Shown here: positions 31,916 to 40,984 of the stretch, in pieces | Layout of the letters: each line of letters starts with the position of its first letter | Position numbering within the stretch: the stretch's first letter is position 1 | NCBI GenBank assembly: GCA_005882255.1 | Contig: VBEZ01000166.1 | Location: 1-64,000 of the forward strand | Direction: 5' to 3' | Length of the DNA: 64,000 bases | Source: Chloroflexota bacterium | Lineage (GTDB): Bacteria > Chloroflexota > Limnocylindria > P2-11E | Notes under the pieces: model-generated | What the model was told of the DNA's origin: nothing | The model's input: only the letters and a program-made list of their open reading frames with translations | Databases searched by the model: none | Position numbers and translations under genes: made by a program

Positions 31916-33238
31916 ATGGCGATCCTGCTGCGCGGCGGAACGCTCCTCCCGATGGCCGACGGCGGTCGCGCGATCGCCGGGGACGTGCTCGTGAGCGGCG
32001 CGCGTATCGCGCAGATCGGCACGGTCGAGCAGACGCCACCGGACACGGAGATCGTCGACTGCTCGGGCTGCTATCTCCTGCCCGGGCTGGTGCAGACGCA
32101 CGTGCACCTGGTGCAGACGATCTTCCGCGGCCTCGCGGAAGACCTCGGACTCCTCGATTGGCTGCGCCGCTTCATCTGGCCGCTCGAGGCCGCGCACGAC
32201 GAGGCGTCGGTGCGCGCGTGCGTGCGTCTCGGCCTCGGCGAGCTCATCACCACCGGGACGACGACGATCCTCGACATGGGCACAACGCGCTGGGGCGACG
32301 TCGTCGCGGAGGAGCTGGTGCGGTCGGGCATCCGCGCGCGGTTCGGTCAGGCGATGATGGACACTGGAGAAAACGTTCCGGCCGACCTGGTCGAGAGCAC
32401 GCGCGACTCGCTCGACGCGAGCGCGGGTCTGGTGAAGCGCTGGAGCAAAGCCGGCGCCGGCCGCATCGCCTACGCGTACGCGCCACGCTTCGCGCTCTCG
32501 TGCACGCGCGAGCTACTCGAGGCGGTCGGCATGCTCGCCAAGCTGAGCGAGACGCTCGTGCACACGCACTCGAACGAGAGCGCAGAGGAGCGCTCCGCGG
32601 TGCAGGGCGTGACGGGGATGTCGCCGATCGGCTACCTCGCGCAGGTCGGCATCGCGACGCCGCGGACCGTGATCGCGCACGGCGTTCACGTCGATGACGC
32701 GGAGCTGCAGATCCTCCGCGAGAGCGGAAGCGCGGTGACCCATTGCCCGTCATCGAACCTCAAGCTCGGCTCGGGCGTCGCTGACGTCGTCCGCCTGCGG
32801 CAGGCACGCGTGATCGTCGGCATCGGCGCCGATGGCGCGGCCTGCAACAACGAGCTCGATGGGTTCGAGGAAGTTCGCCTCGCCACCCTCCTCGCCCGCA
32901 CGCTGCGCGGGCAGGGCGCGCTCACCGCCGCCGACGCGCTCGGTATGGCGACGCGCGAGGGAGCGCGGGCGCTGCACCTCGAGGCGGAGACCGGCACGCT
33001 GGAGGTCGGCCGGCGCGCCGACATCGTCGTGATCGACAGCGAGCGGCTCGCGGGGCCCGGCGGTGATCCCGTTGCGCGGATCGTGTTCGGCGGCGGTTCG
33101 CGCGGAGTACGCGACGTCCTCGTCGACGGCACGCTGCTCGTCCGCGGTGGTGTGCCACTCCTCTTCGATCCGGGTGAGGTCCGCGCGAAGGCCGCCGAGG
33201 TCTTGCCCGCCCTGCTCGGGCGCGCGCAGGTCGCCTAG
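31916..33238 (+). CDS. Guanine-deaminase-like amidohydrolase (TRZ/ATZ family)
   Basis: A 440-residue metal-dependent deaminase. Metal and catalytic motifs: QTHVHLVQTIFRG (HxH), YAPRFALSCT, HTHSNES, IAHGVHVD, the HCPSSNLKLGSG loop and GIGADGAACNNELD with the catalytic Asp. The family includes guanine deaminase, 8-oxoguanine deaminase and 5'-deoxyadenosine/S-adenosylhomocysteine deaminases. Placed between allantoate hydrolase and xanthine dehydrogenase, guanine (to xanthine) is the likely substrate, but this is inference. ATG 31916 begins right after the palindromic element and gives the normal MAILLRGGTLLPM N-terminus. Confidence 0.8.
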   Translation: MAILLRGGTLLPMADGGRAIAGDVLVSGARIAQIGTVEQTPPDTEIVDCSGCYLLPGLVQTHVHLVQTIFRGLAEDLGLLDWLRRFIWPLEAAHDEASVRACVRLGLGELITTGTTTILDMGTTRWGDVVAEELVRSGIRARFGQAMMDTGENVPADLVESTRDSLDASAGLVKRWSKAGAGRIAYAYAPRFALSCTRELLEAVGMLAKLSETLVHTHSNESAEERSAVQGVTGMSPIGYLAQVGIATPRTVIAHGVHVDDAELQILRESGSAVTHCPSSNLKLGSGVADVVRLRQARVIVGIGADGAACNNELDGFEEVRLATLLARTLRGQGALTAADALGMATREGARALHLEAETGTLEVGRRADIVVIDSERLAGPGGDPVARIVFGGGSRGVRDVLVDGTLLVRGGVPLLFDPGEVRAKAAEVLPALLGRAQVA

Positions 33239-33633
33239 ACCGCGGCGACTCCATGCGTGGCGGCGGCGACGCGGTGGAGGAGCTGCGTGAACTCGAACGG
33301 CTTCGGGAGCGTCGCGTGCACGCCCGGAAGCTCGGTCCGCCTCGGCGCGACCGCGGACACCACGATCACCGGCGGATGGTCGCCGGGAAGATCGCGGAGC
33401 CGCGCGTAGAACTCGTAGCCGTCCATCACTGGCATCATGAGATCCAGCAGGATGACGTCGGGATCCCAGGACAACCAGCGCAGCGCGTCGCTGCCGTCGG
33501 TGGCGCAGGCGCACTCGTAGCCTTCTTCACGCAGGAGGATGGCGTAGAAGTCGCGAAGGTCCGCGACATCCTCGACGATCAGCACCCGAACGGGCCCCGC
33601 TCGGCTCCGCATCGCCGCATGATGGTCCTTCAC
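33235..33633 (-). CDS. Single-domain response regulator
   Basis: A stand-alone CheY-like receiver (132 aa): VLIVEDVADLRDFY with the acidic pair, phosphorylation site in VILLDLMMP, VIVVSA and the final Lys in LPKPF. There is no output domain. It converges on the amidohydrolase with a 4-base overlap. GTG start; TATCTAT lies about 7 bases upstream, suggesting its own leaderless promoter separate from the signalling operon behind it. Confidence 0.88.
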   Translation of the reverse strand: MKDHHAAMRSRAGPVRVLIVEDVADLRDFYAILLREEGYECACATDGSDALRWLSWDPDVILLDLMMPVMDGYEFYARLRDLPGDHPPVIVVSAVAPRRTELPGVHATLPKPFEFTQLLHRVAAATHGVAAV

Positions 33634-33684
33634 GCCGCCAATAGATAGCGACGAGTTAGAGGCGACTCGCGCATGACCGCTGGC

Positions 33685-34812
33685 TCACTCAACCGTAGGA
33701 CGGGCAAACGCACGCAGCGCGAGAACGCTGTACGCCACGATCGGCCGCGAATAGCCCTTGAGGACAAGCTCTCCGACACTCTCTGACTCGACGGCACTCT
33801 CGATCGCGGCGAAGACGCGCTGGCTCACGAGGATCTGGCCCGGCTTCGCTTCGGCGGAGAGGCGCTGCGCGAGGTTCGTTACATTCCCGACCGCGCCGTA
33901 GTCGTAGCGGCCCTCGAAACCGATCCGGCCCAGCGTCGCGTGACCCATCGCGATCCCTGCGCCGAATCCGAGCTGGTGCCCGCGCTTCTGCCACTTCTCC
34001 AGCTGCTCGGCCATCCGCTCGCGTACGCCGATCGCCGTGCGCACCGCGCGCACCGCATGGTCGTCCTGCGAGACCGGATCGTTGAACCAGACCATCACGC
34101 CGTCACCCGCGAAGTGTTCGAGCGTGCCCTCGTGACGGAACACCGCGGCGCCTACGGCGGCGTGATAATCGCGAAGCACCGCGAGCGATTCCTCCGGCTC
34201 CGCCGTCTCCGAGAACGCGGTGAAACCGCGCAGATCGCAGAAGAGCACGCTGATCTCGCGTCGGTGCGGCTGAAGCAGCGACTCCTCCGACAGGACAAGT
34301 TCGGCGATCTGCGGCGAGAGGAATCGTCGCAGGCGGTTGACGCGCTCGATCTCCTCGACCTGATCCCGCACGCGACCCTCGAGGGTCTGGTTCCACTCCG
34401 CGAGCTCCAGCGATTGCTGCTTGATGGTGTCGTGGTAATCCTTGAGACGCAGCAGCGAGCGCACGCGCGCGAGCAGCTCGAGCTGATTGAACGGTTTGGC
34501 GATGAAGTCGTCCGCGCCCGCCTCCAGCGCCTGCACGCGCTCGTGATCACCGCTCGCGGTGATCATCACGATCGGCAGGAAGCGCGTCGCCGGATCGTCG
34601 CGGAGACGCCGGCACACGTCATAGCCATTCAGATCGGGCATCACGATGTCGAGCAGCACGAGGTCAGGGTGCTCCCGCTGGACCGCGTCGAGCCCAGCCG
34701 TGCCGGACTGGGCGGTGACGAGCTGGTACCCACGGGGGGTCAGGATCGCCTCGAGCAGCCGAAGGTTCTCGGGGGTGTCGTCGACGGCAAGGATCTTCTG
34801 AAGTCTCTTCAT
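33685..34812 (-). CDS. Receiver domain fused to class III adenylate/guanylate cyclase
   Basis: 375 residues. N-terminal receiver (1-125) with VDDTPENLRLLE, LLDIVMPDLNGYDVC (phospho-acceptor Asp) and FIAKPFNQLELLARV. A short coiled coil follows (about 130-180). The class III cyclase domain (about 185-360) has VLFCDLRGFTAFSE and FAGDGVMVWF carrying the two metal Asp residues, then YDYGAVGNVTNLAQRL. It would make cAMP (or cGMP) when the receiver is phosphorylated. It is the third gene of an operon headed by the multi-GAF kinase; ATG overlaps the upstream receiver stop. Confidence 0.9.
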   Translation of the reverse strand: MKRLQKILAVDDTPENLRLLEAILTPRGYQLVTAQSGTAGLDAVQREHPDLVLLDIVMPDLNGYDVCRRLRDDPATRFLPIVMITASGDHERVQALEAGADDFIAKPFNQLELLARVRSLLRLKDYHDTIKQQSLELAEWNQTLEGRVRDQVEEIERVNRLRRFLSPQIAELVLSEESLLQPHRREISVLFCDLRGFTAFSETAEPEESLAVLRDYHAAVGAAVFRHEGTLEHFAGDGVMVWFNDPVSQDDHAVRAVRTAIGVRERMAEQLEKWQKRGHQLGFGAGIAMGHATLGRIGFEGRYDYGAVGNVTNLAQRLSAEAKPGQILVSQRVFAAIESAVESESVGELVLKGYSRPIVAYSVLALRAFARPTVE

Positions 34813-35186
34813 TTGCGGCCCACTCTGATGTGACCGCGGATCAGCTCCGGAAACGTCTTCACATCGATGGGCTTGGTGATGAAGCCGTCGAACCCCGCCC
34901 CCTCGAAGCGCTCGCGGTCCTCTCTCATCACCGACGCCGTCATCGCGACGACCGGTATCGCCGCGGTCACCGGGTCGGCGCGCAGCCGCCGTAGCGCGCT
35001 GACGCCGTCCATCCCGGGCAGCTGGATGTCCATCAGGATCAGGTGCGGCTGGTGCGCGATCGCCAGCGGTATCCCGTCCTCGGCGCTCGTCGCCTCGATG
35101 GTGTCGAAGCCGTGATAACGGAGGAGGTCTCGGGCGAGCTTCAGGTTCTTGTCGTTGTCCTCGACGATGAGCACCAGGTCTTTCAT
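34809..35186 (-). CDS. Single-domain response regulator (DivK-like)
   Basis: 125-residue receiver. [37 protein letters not shown] (phospho-acceptor Asp), VVAMTA and [11 protein letters not shown] are canonical, and the sequence is of the polar-differentiation DivK/PleD receiver type. It lies between the multi-GAF kinase and the receiver-cyclase, with 4-base overlaps on both sides. It is probably phosphorylated by that kinase and relays to, or competes with, the cyclase receiver. Confidence 0.9.
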   Translation of the reverse strand: MKDLVLIVEDNDKNLKLARDLLRYHGFDTIEATSAEDGIPLAIAHQPHLILMDIQLPGMDGVSALRRLRADPVTAAIPVVAMTASVMREDRERFEGAGFDGFITKPIDVKTFPELIRGHIRVGRK

Positions 35187-38100
35187 GCGTGCACCGCGGC
35201 CGCGCGCCGGACGGGCAGGGTGAATCCAAAGGTGCTGCCTCCGCCTGGGGTGCTCTGGAGCCAGATGCGGCCGCCGTGAAGCTCGACGAAGCGCTTCGTC
35301 AGTGTCAACCCGAGGCCGGTGCCCTCGCGGGATCGCTCGCGCCCGACCTGGCGGAACTCTTCGAAGATGCGCTCCTGGTCCTCGCCGGCGATGCCGATGC
35401 CGGTATCGCTCACCTCGACGCGAACGTCGCCGTTTTCGGTGCGCACGCTAACGCCGACGCGACCGCCGTCCGGCGTGAACTTCACCGCGTTGCTCAGCAG
35501 GTTGTAGAGGATCTGCTTCACCTTGCGCTCATCCGCCTCGATCGTGCCGACGTCGGACGCCACGGTCGTGCTGAGCTGGATCCCGTGCCGGGCCGCCCGG
35601 TCCCGGACGATCGTGAGCCCGCTCTCGAGCGCGTCGCGAAGCGCGAACGTCGAGACCTCGAGGTCCATGCGCCCGGCCTCGATCTTCGAGAGGTCGAGGA
35701 TGTCATTGATCAGAGACAACAGGTGCTGGCCCGAGCCGAGGACGTCGGCGAGGTACTCGCGCTGCTTCTCGTTGACCTCGCCGAAGATGCCCTGCAGCAG
35801 CACCTCGGAGAAGCCGATGATCGCATTCAGCGGCGTCCGCAGCTCGTGCGACATGTTGGCGAGGAACTCGCTCTTGTGGCGGTTCGCCACCTCGAGCTGC
35901 CGGCTCTTGTCTTGGATCTCGTTGAACAGCCGGACGTTCTGGATCGCGATCGCGGCCTGGTCGGCGAACGTCTCCACGACTTTCACCTCGCGGTCCGAGA
36001 AGCGGCGAACGGTGCGGCGCGCGACGAGGATCACGCCGATCGCCTCGCCCTCCACGAGCAGCGGCACAGCCAGCACGGTTCGTGACCCGGTGGCCTTCGG
36101 TACCCGCGACTCCTCGAACAGCTCTTTGTCGAGCGTGATGTCCTCGAGGTGGATCGTGCGGCGATCGGCGTACGCGCGTCCAGCGATGCTCGTGCCCATG
36201 ACCGTGAACCGGTCGACACTACGGATCCCAGCGAGGCTCGCGAACACGCTCCGATCGCCGTCGCTCGCGTAACGGGCTCCACCCACGATCTGGTCGCCGT
36301 CGCGCCTGATCATCCAGGCCAGGTCCGCGTCGGCCAGCCGCGCGGCGTTTTCGACCACCGTATCGAGGATCGGGTCCAGCTCGAATGCGGAGCGGCTGAT
36401 CGTCTTGAGCACCTCGCCGACCGCGGTCTGCTGCCCTAAGGCCTCCTTCGTCTCGTTGAACAGGCGCACGTTCTCGATCGCGATCGCGGCCTGGTCGGCG
36501 AAGGTTTGGATCAGCTCGATCTCGCGGTCGCTGTAAGGTCGGACCGCGTAGCGGGCGAGGACCATGCCGCCAATGCTGTGACCTTCGCGAAGCATCGGAA
36601 CTCCGACGACCGTCCGCGACTGGGTGAGCCGAGCCACGAGCGATCCCTTGAGCCGCGGGTCCTCCTTCACGTCCGGGACGTGCATGGTCCGGCCCTCGCC
36701 GAGCGTGACGCCCATCACGCCGCCGCCGATCCCTACCGGGACCCACCCACCACCCAGATGACCCCCGCGTCTCTGCTTGGCGAGCTCCTCGCGAACGTGC
36801 TGAGGGAATGCCGTGCTGTACGCGACCGTCATGAACTGGTCGCCCTCGGCGCGCGACAACCAGCCGATGTCCGCGCCAACGAGTCGCACGGCGTTGTTGA
36901 GCACGATGTCGAGGACCGGTTGGAGGTCGAACACCGAGCGGCTGATCGTCTTCAGCACTTCGGCCACCGCGGTCTGCCGCTCGAGCGCTTCCCTCGTCTC
37001 ATTGAAGAGACGCACGTTCTCGATCGCGATGGCGGCCTGATCCGCGAACGTGCGCAGGAGCTCTATCTGCCCGTCGGTGAACGGCTTCACCGTCGTGCGC
37101 CGGAGTGCGATCGCTCCGAGCGCGACGCCTTCTCGGAACATCGGTGCCGCCAGGACCGTCCGCTGTCCCACCTCACGCGCGCGACGAACCCCGGTCGGGT
37201 ACTCCTCTTCGGTCTCGGCCAGCATGTCCTCGACATGCACCATGCGGCGCTCGACGATCGCTCGCCCGCGTACGGAACCTCGATCCACCGGCCAGGGCGA
37301 CAATGCGCCGCTCATCGGTCCGTAGTGGGCGACCTGCTCGAGGAGGCCATCCGCGCGCACCAACGCGACGCCGCAGTCCTCAGCGGCGCAGAAGCGCGCC
37401 GCGTTCCGAGCGATCGCGTCGAGCACTGGCTGACGATCGGCCGGGGAGCTTGCCATCGTGCGCAGCACGTCACCGAGCGCGGTCTGCCTCTCGAGCGCCT
37501 CCTTCGTCTCGTTGAATAGCCTGGTGTTGTCGATCGCGATGACCGCCTGATCGGCGAAGGTGCTCATGAGGTCGATCTGCTTCTTTGTGAACGCGATGGG
37601 TGCGCTCCGCCACAGGCCGATCAGCCCGATCAGCTCGCCCTTGCTGAACATCGGAACGTTCAGCATCGCGCGGTATCCGACCAGCCGCTGCCCCGCGCTA
37701 TAGGTGTACTCGTGGTCCGCGAGCACGTCGGGGATCTGGACCGCGCGACGCTCGGCGACGACCCGACCACTGAGCGAGCCGCGGTGAGGCGCCACCGGGA
37801 CCGGGTCGGAATTCGTGTACTCCACGAACGCCGCGGGGACTTTGTATCCCGCCCGGAGCTTGAAGAAACCCCCCTCGACGACATAGATGAACGCCATGTC
37901 CGCCTCACAGAGCCGCGCACCACTCTCCACGATGGCGTCCAAAGTCGGCTGCTGGTCCGCGGGGGAGCGGCTGATCACGTTCAAGATGGCACTCGTTGCG
38001 GTCTGTCGCTCCAGCGCCTCCTTGGTCTCGTTGAAGAGGCGCACGTTCTCCATCGCGATCGCGGCTTGGTCGGCAAACGTCTCGATCATCTGGAGCTCGC

Positions 38101-39604
38101 GTTCGTTGAATGGCTGCGGCAGGTTGTGCATCACGCCGAGGACACCGATCGCCTTGCCGTCACGCATGAGAGGCGTCGCCAGACGCGTGCGTGGGCCATC
38201 CTGCGGGAGGTCGGGATGGTCTCGAGCATCAGCGATGTACTGCCGCTTTCCGGTCAACAGCGCGCGACCGATGACCGTCTCGTCCGTTACCGGGATCCGG
38301 GTGCCTCGCACCATAGAAGCCGGGAGCACGGGCCCGAACTGGGCCAGCACGACGGCCTCATCGCCTTCACGCACGGAAATCGACGCTGAATCAGCACCGC
38401 CGAGCGCGGCGGCGCGCTCGACGATGGTCTGAAGGACGGCGTCCAGGTCGAAGGCGGAGCGGCTGATGGTCCGGAGCACGTCGCTGAGAGCGGTCTGCTG
38501 GTCGAGCGATTCTTTCGTCTCGTTGAAGAGGCGGGCATTCTCCATCGCGATCGTCGCCTGGTCCGCGAACGTCTGGACCAGCCGGATGTCCGCGTCCGAG
38601 AAGGGCCGTCGCTCATTTCGCGCAACGCCGATCGCTCCGATCACCTCGTCGTCGCGAACGATCGGTACCCCGAGCACGGTGTGGACCCCGTGCTCGCGGT
38701 TCGATGGCCAGTCGTAGTTCGGATCCTCGAACAGATCGGGGATATGCACCACGCTCCGGCGCAGCGCGACCCGGCCGATCAAGGTGCGGTCCGTGATCGT
38801 CGTGGGGTGGGAGCGCTCGTACTCGGTCAGCGCCGGGGTGCCGCCGTGCGAGGCGATCAGCTGGAACACGTCGCCCTCGCGTCGGAACAGATAGCCCCAG
38901 TCGCCGCGACAGAGCTTTGTCGCGTTCTCGACGACGACGTCGAAGACCGCCTGAAGATCGAACGCGGATCGACTGATCGTCTTCAGGACGTCGGCGGTCG
39001 CGGTCTGCTGCTCGAGAGCTTCTTTCGTCTCGTTGAAGAGGCGCACGTTCTCGATCGCGATGGCGGCCTGGCGCGAGAACGTCTCGAGGATCTCGATCTC
39101 ACGCGCGCTGAACAGCGCGACGTTGAACCGGCGCACGATGATGATCCCTTCGACCTCCGCGTCGCGCATGATCGGGACGCCGAGGAGGGTCTGCGGGACG
39201 TTCGTGGGCGCGCTGGCGGGGTCGTAGTCCGGATCGGCGCTCACGTCTTCGATCTGGACCGTCTTGCGCGAAAGCAGCACGCGACCGAAGAGGCTCCCCT
39301 TGCCGGGCTGGAAGGTGCGGCCGGCGTAATAACGCTCGTAGTCGTCGAGACCGATCTCGAACCGACCGGCGCTCCCCAAGATCTCGTAACCGGTGGCCGC
39401 ATCGCGGCGTATCACGGACGCGTTGTCGGCCCGGCAGAGCCGCACCGCGTTCTCCGCGATCGTGCCGAGCACCTTTCGCAGATCGAAGCCGGAGGCGCTC
39501 ATCGCCTCGAGCACCTCGCGGGTCGCGACCTGCTGCTCGCGCGCGCTCGCCAGCGCCGCCGCGGTGTCGGTGTCGTTCGCGCCGCGTGCCTTGGCCGCCT
39601 TCAA
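35183..39604 (-). CDS. Cytosolic histidine kinase with seven tandem GAF domains
   Basis: A 1473-residue sensor without membrane helices. Seven GAF domains of about 170 residues follow one another, each introduced by a near-identical linker of the form NETKEAL(E/G)(Q/R)QTA...VLKTISRS (DNA repeat about every 515 bases). Then come HisKA ([19 protein letters not shown], phospho-His) and HATPase_c ([34 protein letters not shown]). GAF domains may bind small ligands or tetrapyrroles; no conserved Cys for a bilin is obvious. TTG start with GGAGG 5 bases upstream and TAGCAT at 39634-39629 as -10. It heads an operon with two receiver genes and is divergent from xdh. Confidence 0.93.
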   Translation of the reverse strand: MKAAKARGANDTDTAAALASAREQQVATREVLEAMSASGFDLRKVLGTIAENAVRLCRADNASVIRRDAATGYEILGSAGRFEIGLDDYERYYAGRTFQPGKGSLFGRVLLSRKTVQIEDVSADPDYDPASAPTNVPQTLLGVPIMRDAEVEGIIIVRRFNVALFSAREIEILETFSRQAAIAIENVRLFNETKEALEQQTATADVLKTISRSAFDLQAVFDVVVENATKLCRGDWGYLFRREGDVFQLIASHGGTPALTEYERSHPTTITDRTLIGRVALRRSVVHIPDLFEDPNYDWPSNREHGVHTVLGVPIVRDDEVIGAIGVARNERRPFSDADIRLVQTFADQATIAMENARLFNETKESLDQQTALSDVLRTISRSAFDLDAVLQTIVERAAALGGADSASISVREGDEAVVLAQFGPVLPASMVRGTRIPVTDETVIGRALLTGKRQYIADARDHPDLPQDGPRTRLATPLMRDGKAIGVLGVMHNLPQPFNERELQMIETFADQAAIAMENVRLFNETKEALERQTATSAILNVISRSPADQQPTLDAIVESGARLCEADMAFIYVVEGGFFKLRAGYKVPAAFVEYTNSDPVPVAPHRGSLSGRVVAERRAVQIPDVLADHEYTYSAGQRLVGYRAMLNVPMFSKGELIGLIGLWRSAPIAFTKKQIDLMSTFADQAVIAIDNTRLFNETKEALERQTALGDVLRTMASSPADRQPVLDAIARNAARFCAAEDCGVALVRADGLLEQVAHYGPMSGALSPWPVDRGSVRGRAIVERRMVHVEDMLAETEEEYPTGVRRAREVGQRTVLAAPMFREGVALGAIALRRTTVKPFTDGQIELLRTFADQAAIAIENVRLFNETREALERQTAVAEVLKTISRSVFDLQPVLDIVLNNAVRLVGADIGWLSRAEGDQFMTVAYSTAFPQHVREELAKQRRGGHLGGGWVPVGIGGGVMGVTLGEGRTMHVPDVKEDPRLKGSLVARLTQSRTVVGVPMLREGHSIGGMVLARYAVRPYSDREIELIQTFADQAAIAIENVRLFNETKEALGQQTAVGEVLKTISRSAFELDPILDTVVENAARLADADLAWMIRRDGDQIVGGARYASDGDRSVFASLAGIRSVDRFTVMGTSIAGRAYADRRTIHLEDITLDKELFEESRVPKATGSRTVLAVPLLVEGEAIGVILVARRTVRRFSDREVKVVETFADQAAIAIQNVRLFNEIQDKSRQLEVANRHKSEFLANMSHELRTPLNAIIGFSEVLLQGIFGEVNEKQREYLADVLGSGQHLLSLINDILDLSKIEAGRMDLEVSTFALRDALESGLTIVRDRAARHGIQLSTTVASDVGTIEADERKVKQILYNLLSNAVKFTPDGGRVGVSVRTENGDVRVEVSDTGIGIAGEDQERIFEEFRQVGRERSREGTGLGLTLTKRFVELHGGRIWLQSTPGGGSTFGFTLPVRRAAAVHA

Positions 39605-39628
39605 GCCTTCCTCCCCACGAGCACGGTC

Positions 39629-39665
39629 ATGCTAGGCGTCCGGGTGCAAGGCCGAAAGCCATAAT
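39629..39665. promoter_or_regulatory. Divergent promoters between the GAF kinase and xanthine dehydrogenase genes
   Basis: Minus strand: TAGCAT (39634-39629) would start a short leader holding the GGAGG site of the kinase gene. Plus strand: CATAAT (39660-39665) lies 6 bases before the xdh GTG 39672, so that mRNA is probably leaderless. The 67-base gap ties the kinase and the dehydrogenase to one control region. Confidence 0.5.
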
Positions 39666-39671
39666 CCGCGC

Positions 39672-40520
39672 GTGAGCGTCCATGTCGCGCGAGATCTCGA
39701 CGACGTACTCGATCACCTTTCCAGCGCCACCGAGGTGACACTTCTCGCCGGCGGGACCGACCTCATGGTCGACCTCAACTTCGGCCGCAAGCGCCCCGAG
39801 CGCGTTGTCGCGATCGATCGCGTGCCCGAGCTCTCTCACCTCGAAGGTAACGGCCACGTCCGGATGGGCGCCGGCGTCACGTATACGCGGATGCTGGCCG
39901 AGGATGTGGGCTCGGCCGCGCTCCGCGAGGCAGCGAGGACCGTCGGGTCGCCGCAGATCCGCAACGCCGGGACGCTCGGCGGGAACATCGCGACGTCCTC
40001 GCCCGCGGGCGACACGCTGCCGGTGCTCGCGGCGCTCGACGCGGTGGTCGTCCTCCGCTCGAAGCAGGGCGAGCGGCGCGTCCCCTTCGCCCAGTTCATG
40101 ACCGGCCCGAAGAAGAACGTCCGCCGCGCGGACGAGCTCGTCGTTGGCGCCGAATGGGACGACGCTGGTCCGGCGCAGACGTTCATGAAGGTGGGCACCC
40201 GCAATGCGATGGTCATCGCCATCGCGGGCCTCGCGCTCGTCGTCGACCGTCCCCGTCGGCGCGTCGGCGTCGGCCTCGGCTCGTGCGGTCCGACGATCCT
40301 TCGCGCGCCGCAGGCCGAGGCGTTCGCCGCGGCGATCTTCGAGGCGCACGGCTGGGACCGCCACCTCACACCGAGCGACGCGGAGCTGAAGGAGTTCGGC
40401 CGCCTCGTGGCCACGGCAGCGCGCCCGATCGACGACGTGCGCGGCACGGCCGCGTACCGGCGACACGTGCTTGCCGTCATGGGCGAGCGCGCACTCGCCC
40501 GCGTTTGGTCGATCACGTGA
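39672..40520 (+). CDS. Xanthine dehydrogenase-type FAD-binding subunit
   Basis: Medium subunit (282 aa) of a molybdenum hydroxylase (CoxM/XdhB family). It carries the FAD motifs LLAGGTDLMVDLNFG near residues 24-38 and IRNAGTLGGNIATSSPAGDTLP near 97-116, plus the C-terminal CO-dehydrogenase flavoprotein domain (VGVGLGSCGPTILRAPQAE). It passes electrons from the Fe-S subunit to NAD+. The first of three genes in the order FAD, Fe-S, Mo, joined by GTGA overlaps. Purine context points to hypoxanthine and xanthine as substrates. Confidence 0.92.
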   Translation: MSVHVARDLDDVLDHLSSATEVTLLAGGTDLMVDLNFGRKRPERVVAIDRVPELSHLEGNGHVRMGAGVTYTRMLAEDVGSAALREAARTVGSPQIRNAGTLGGNIATSSPAGDTLPVLAALDAVVVLRSKQGERRVPFAQFMTGPKKNVRRADELVVGAEWDDAGPAQTFMKVGTRNAMVIAIAGLALVVDRPRRRVGVGLGSCGPTILRAPQAEAFAAAIFEAHGWDRHLTPSDAELKEFGRLVATAARPIDDVRGTAAYRRHVLAVMGERALARVWSIT

Positions 40521-40984
40521 GACTGCGGCTGCAGGTCAACGGCACCGAGCGCGAGGCCGAAGCGCGCGAGCACGAGAGCCTCCTCACCGTGCTCCGCGAG
40601 CGCCTCGGACTTTGGGGGAGCAAGAACGCGTGCGAGCAGGGTGAGTGCGGATCGTGCTCGGTGTTGATGGACGGCGACCTGGTCTGCGCGTGTCTGGTGC
40701 TCGCCGGAGCTGCCGAGGGTCGCGATGTCCGCACCGTCGAGGATCTCGCGGCCGGCGAGCACCTGCATCCGGTGCAGCGCGCGTTCGTCGATGCCGGTGC
40801 CGTGCAGTGCGGCTTCTGCACGCCGGGCTTCATCGTGGCGACCGCGGCGCTGCTGCGCGACAACCCCGAGCCGTCCGACGCGGAGATCCGCGAGGCGCTG
40901 TCGGGCAACATCTGCCGCTGCACCGGGTACGGAAAGATCCTCGAGGCGGTGCACCGCTCCGCGGCGCAGGGCTACACGTCGTGA
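40517..40984 (+). CDS. Xanthine dehydrogenase-type [2Fe-2S] subunit
   Basis: Small subunit (155 aa) with two [2Fe-2S] clusters. The plant-ferredoxin-type cluster is NACEQGECGSCSVLMDGDLVCAC, four Cys; the second is CGFCTPGF with GNICRCTGYGKI, again four Cys. It shuttles electrons between the molybdopterin and FAD subunits. GTG start overlaps the FAD-subunit stop and its stop overlaps the Mo-subunit GTG, so all three subunits are translationally coupled. Confidence 0.95.
   Translation: MRLRLQVNGTEREAEAREHESLLTVLRERLGLWGSKNACEQGECGSCSVLMDGDLVCACLVLAGAAEGRDVRTVEDLAAGEHLHPVQRAFVDAGAVQCGFCTPGFIVATAALLRDNPEPSDAEIREALSGNICRCTGYGKILEAVHRSAAQGYTS

Noticed and set aside
35900-39060. Regular repeats considered as a CRISPR-like array
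   Set aside because: Spacing is about 515 bases and the repeats encode the linker helices between GAF domains.
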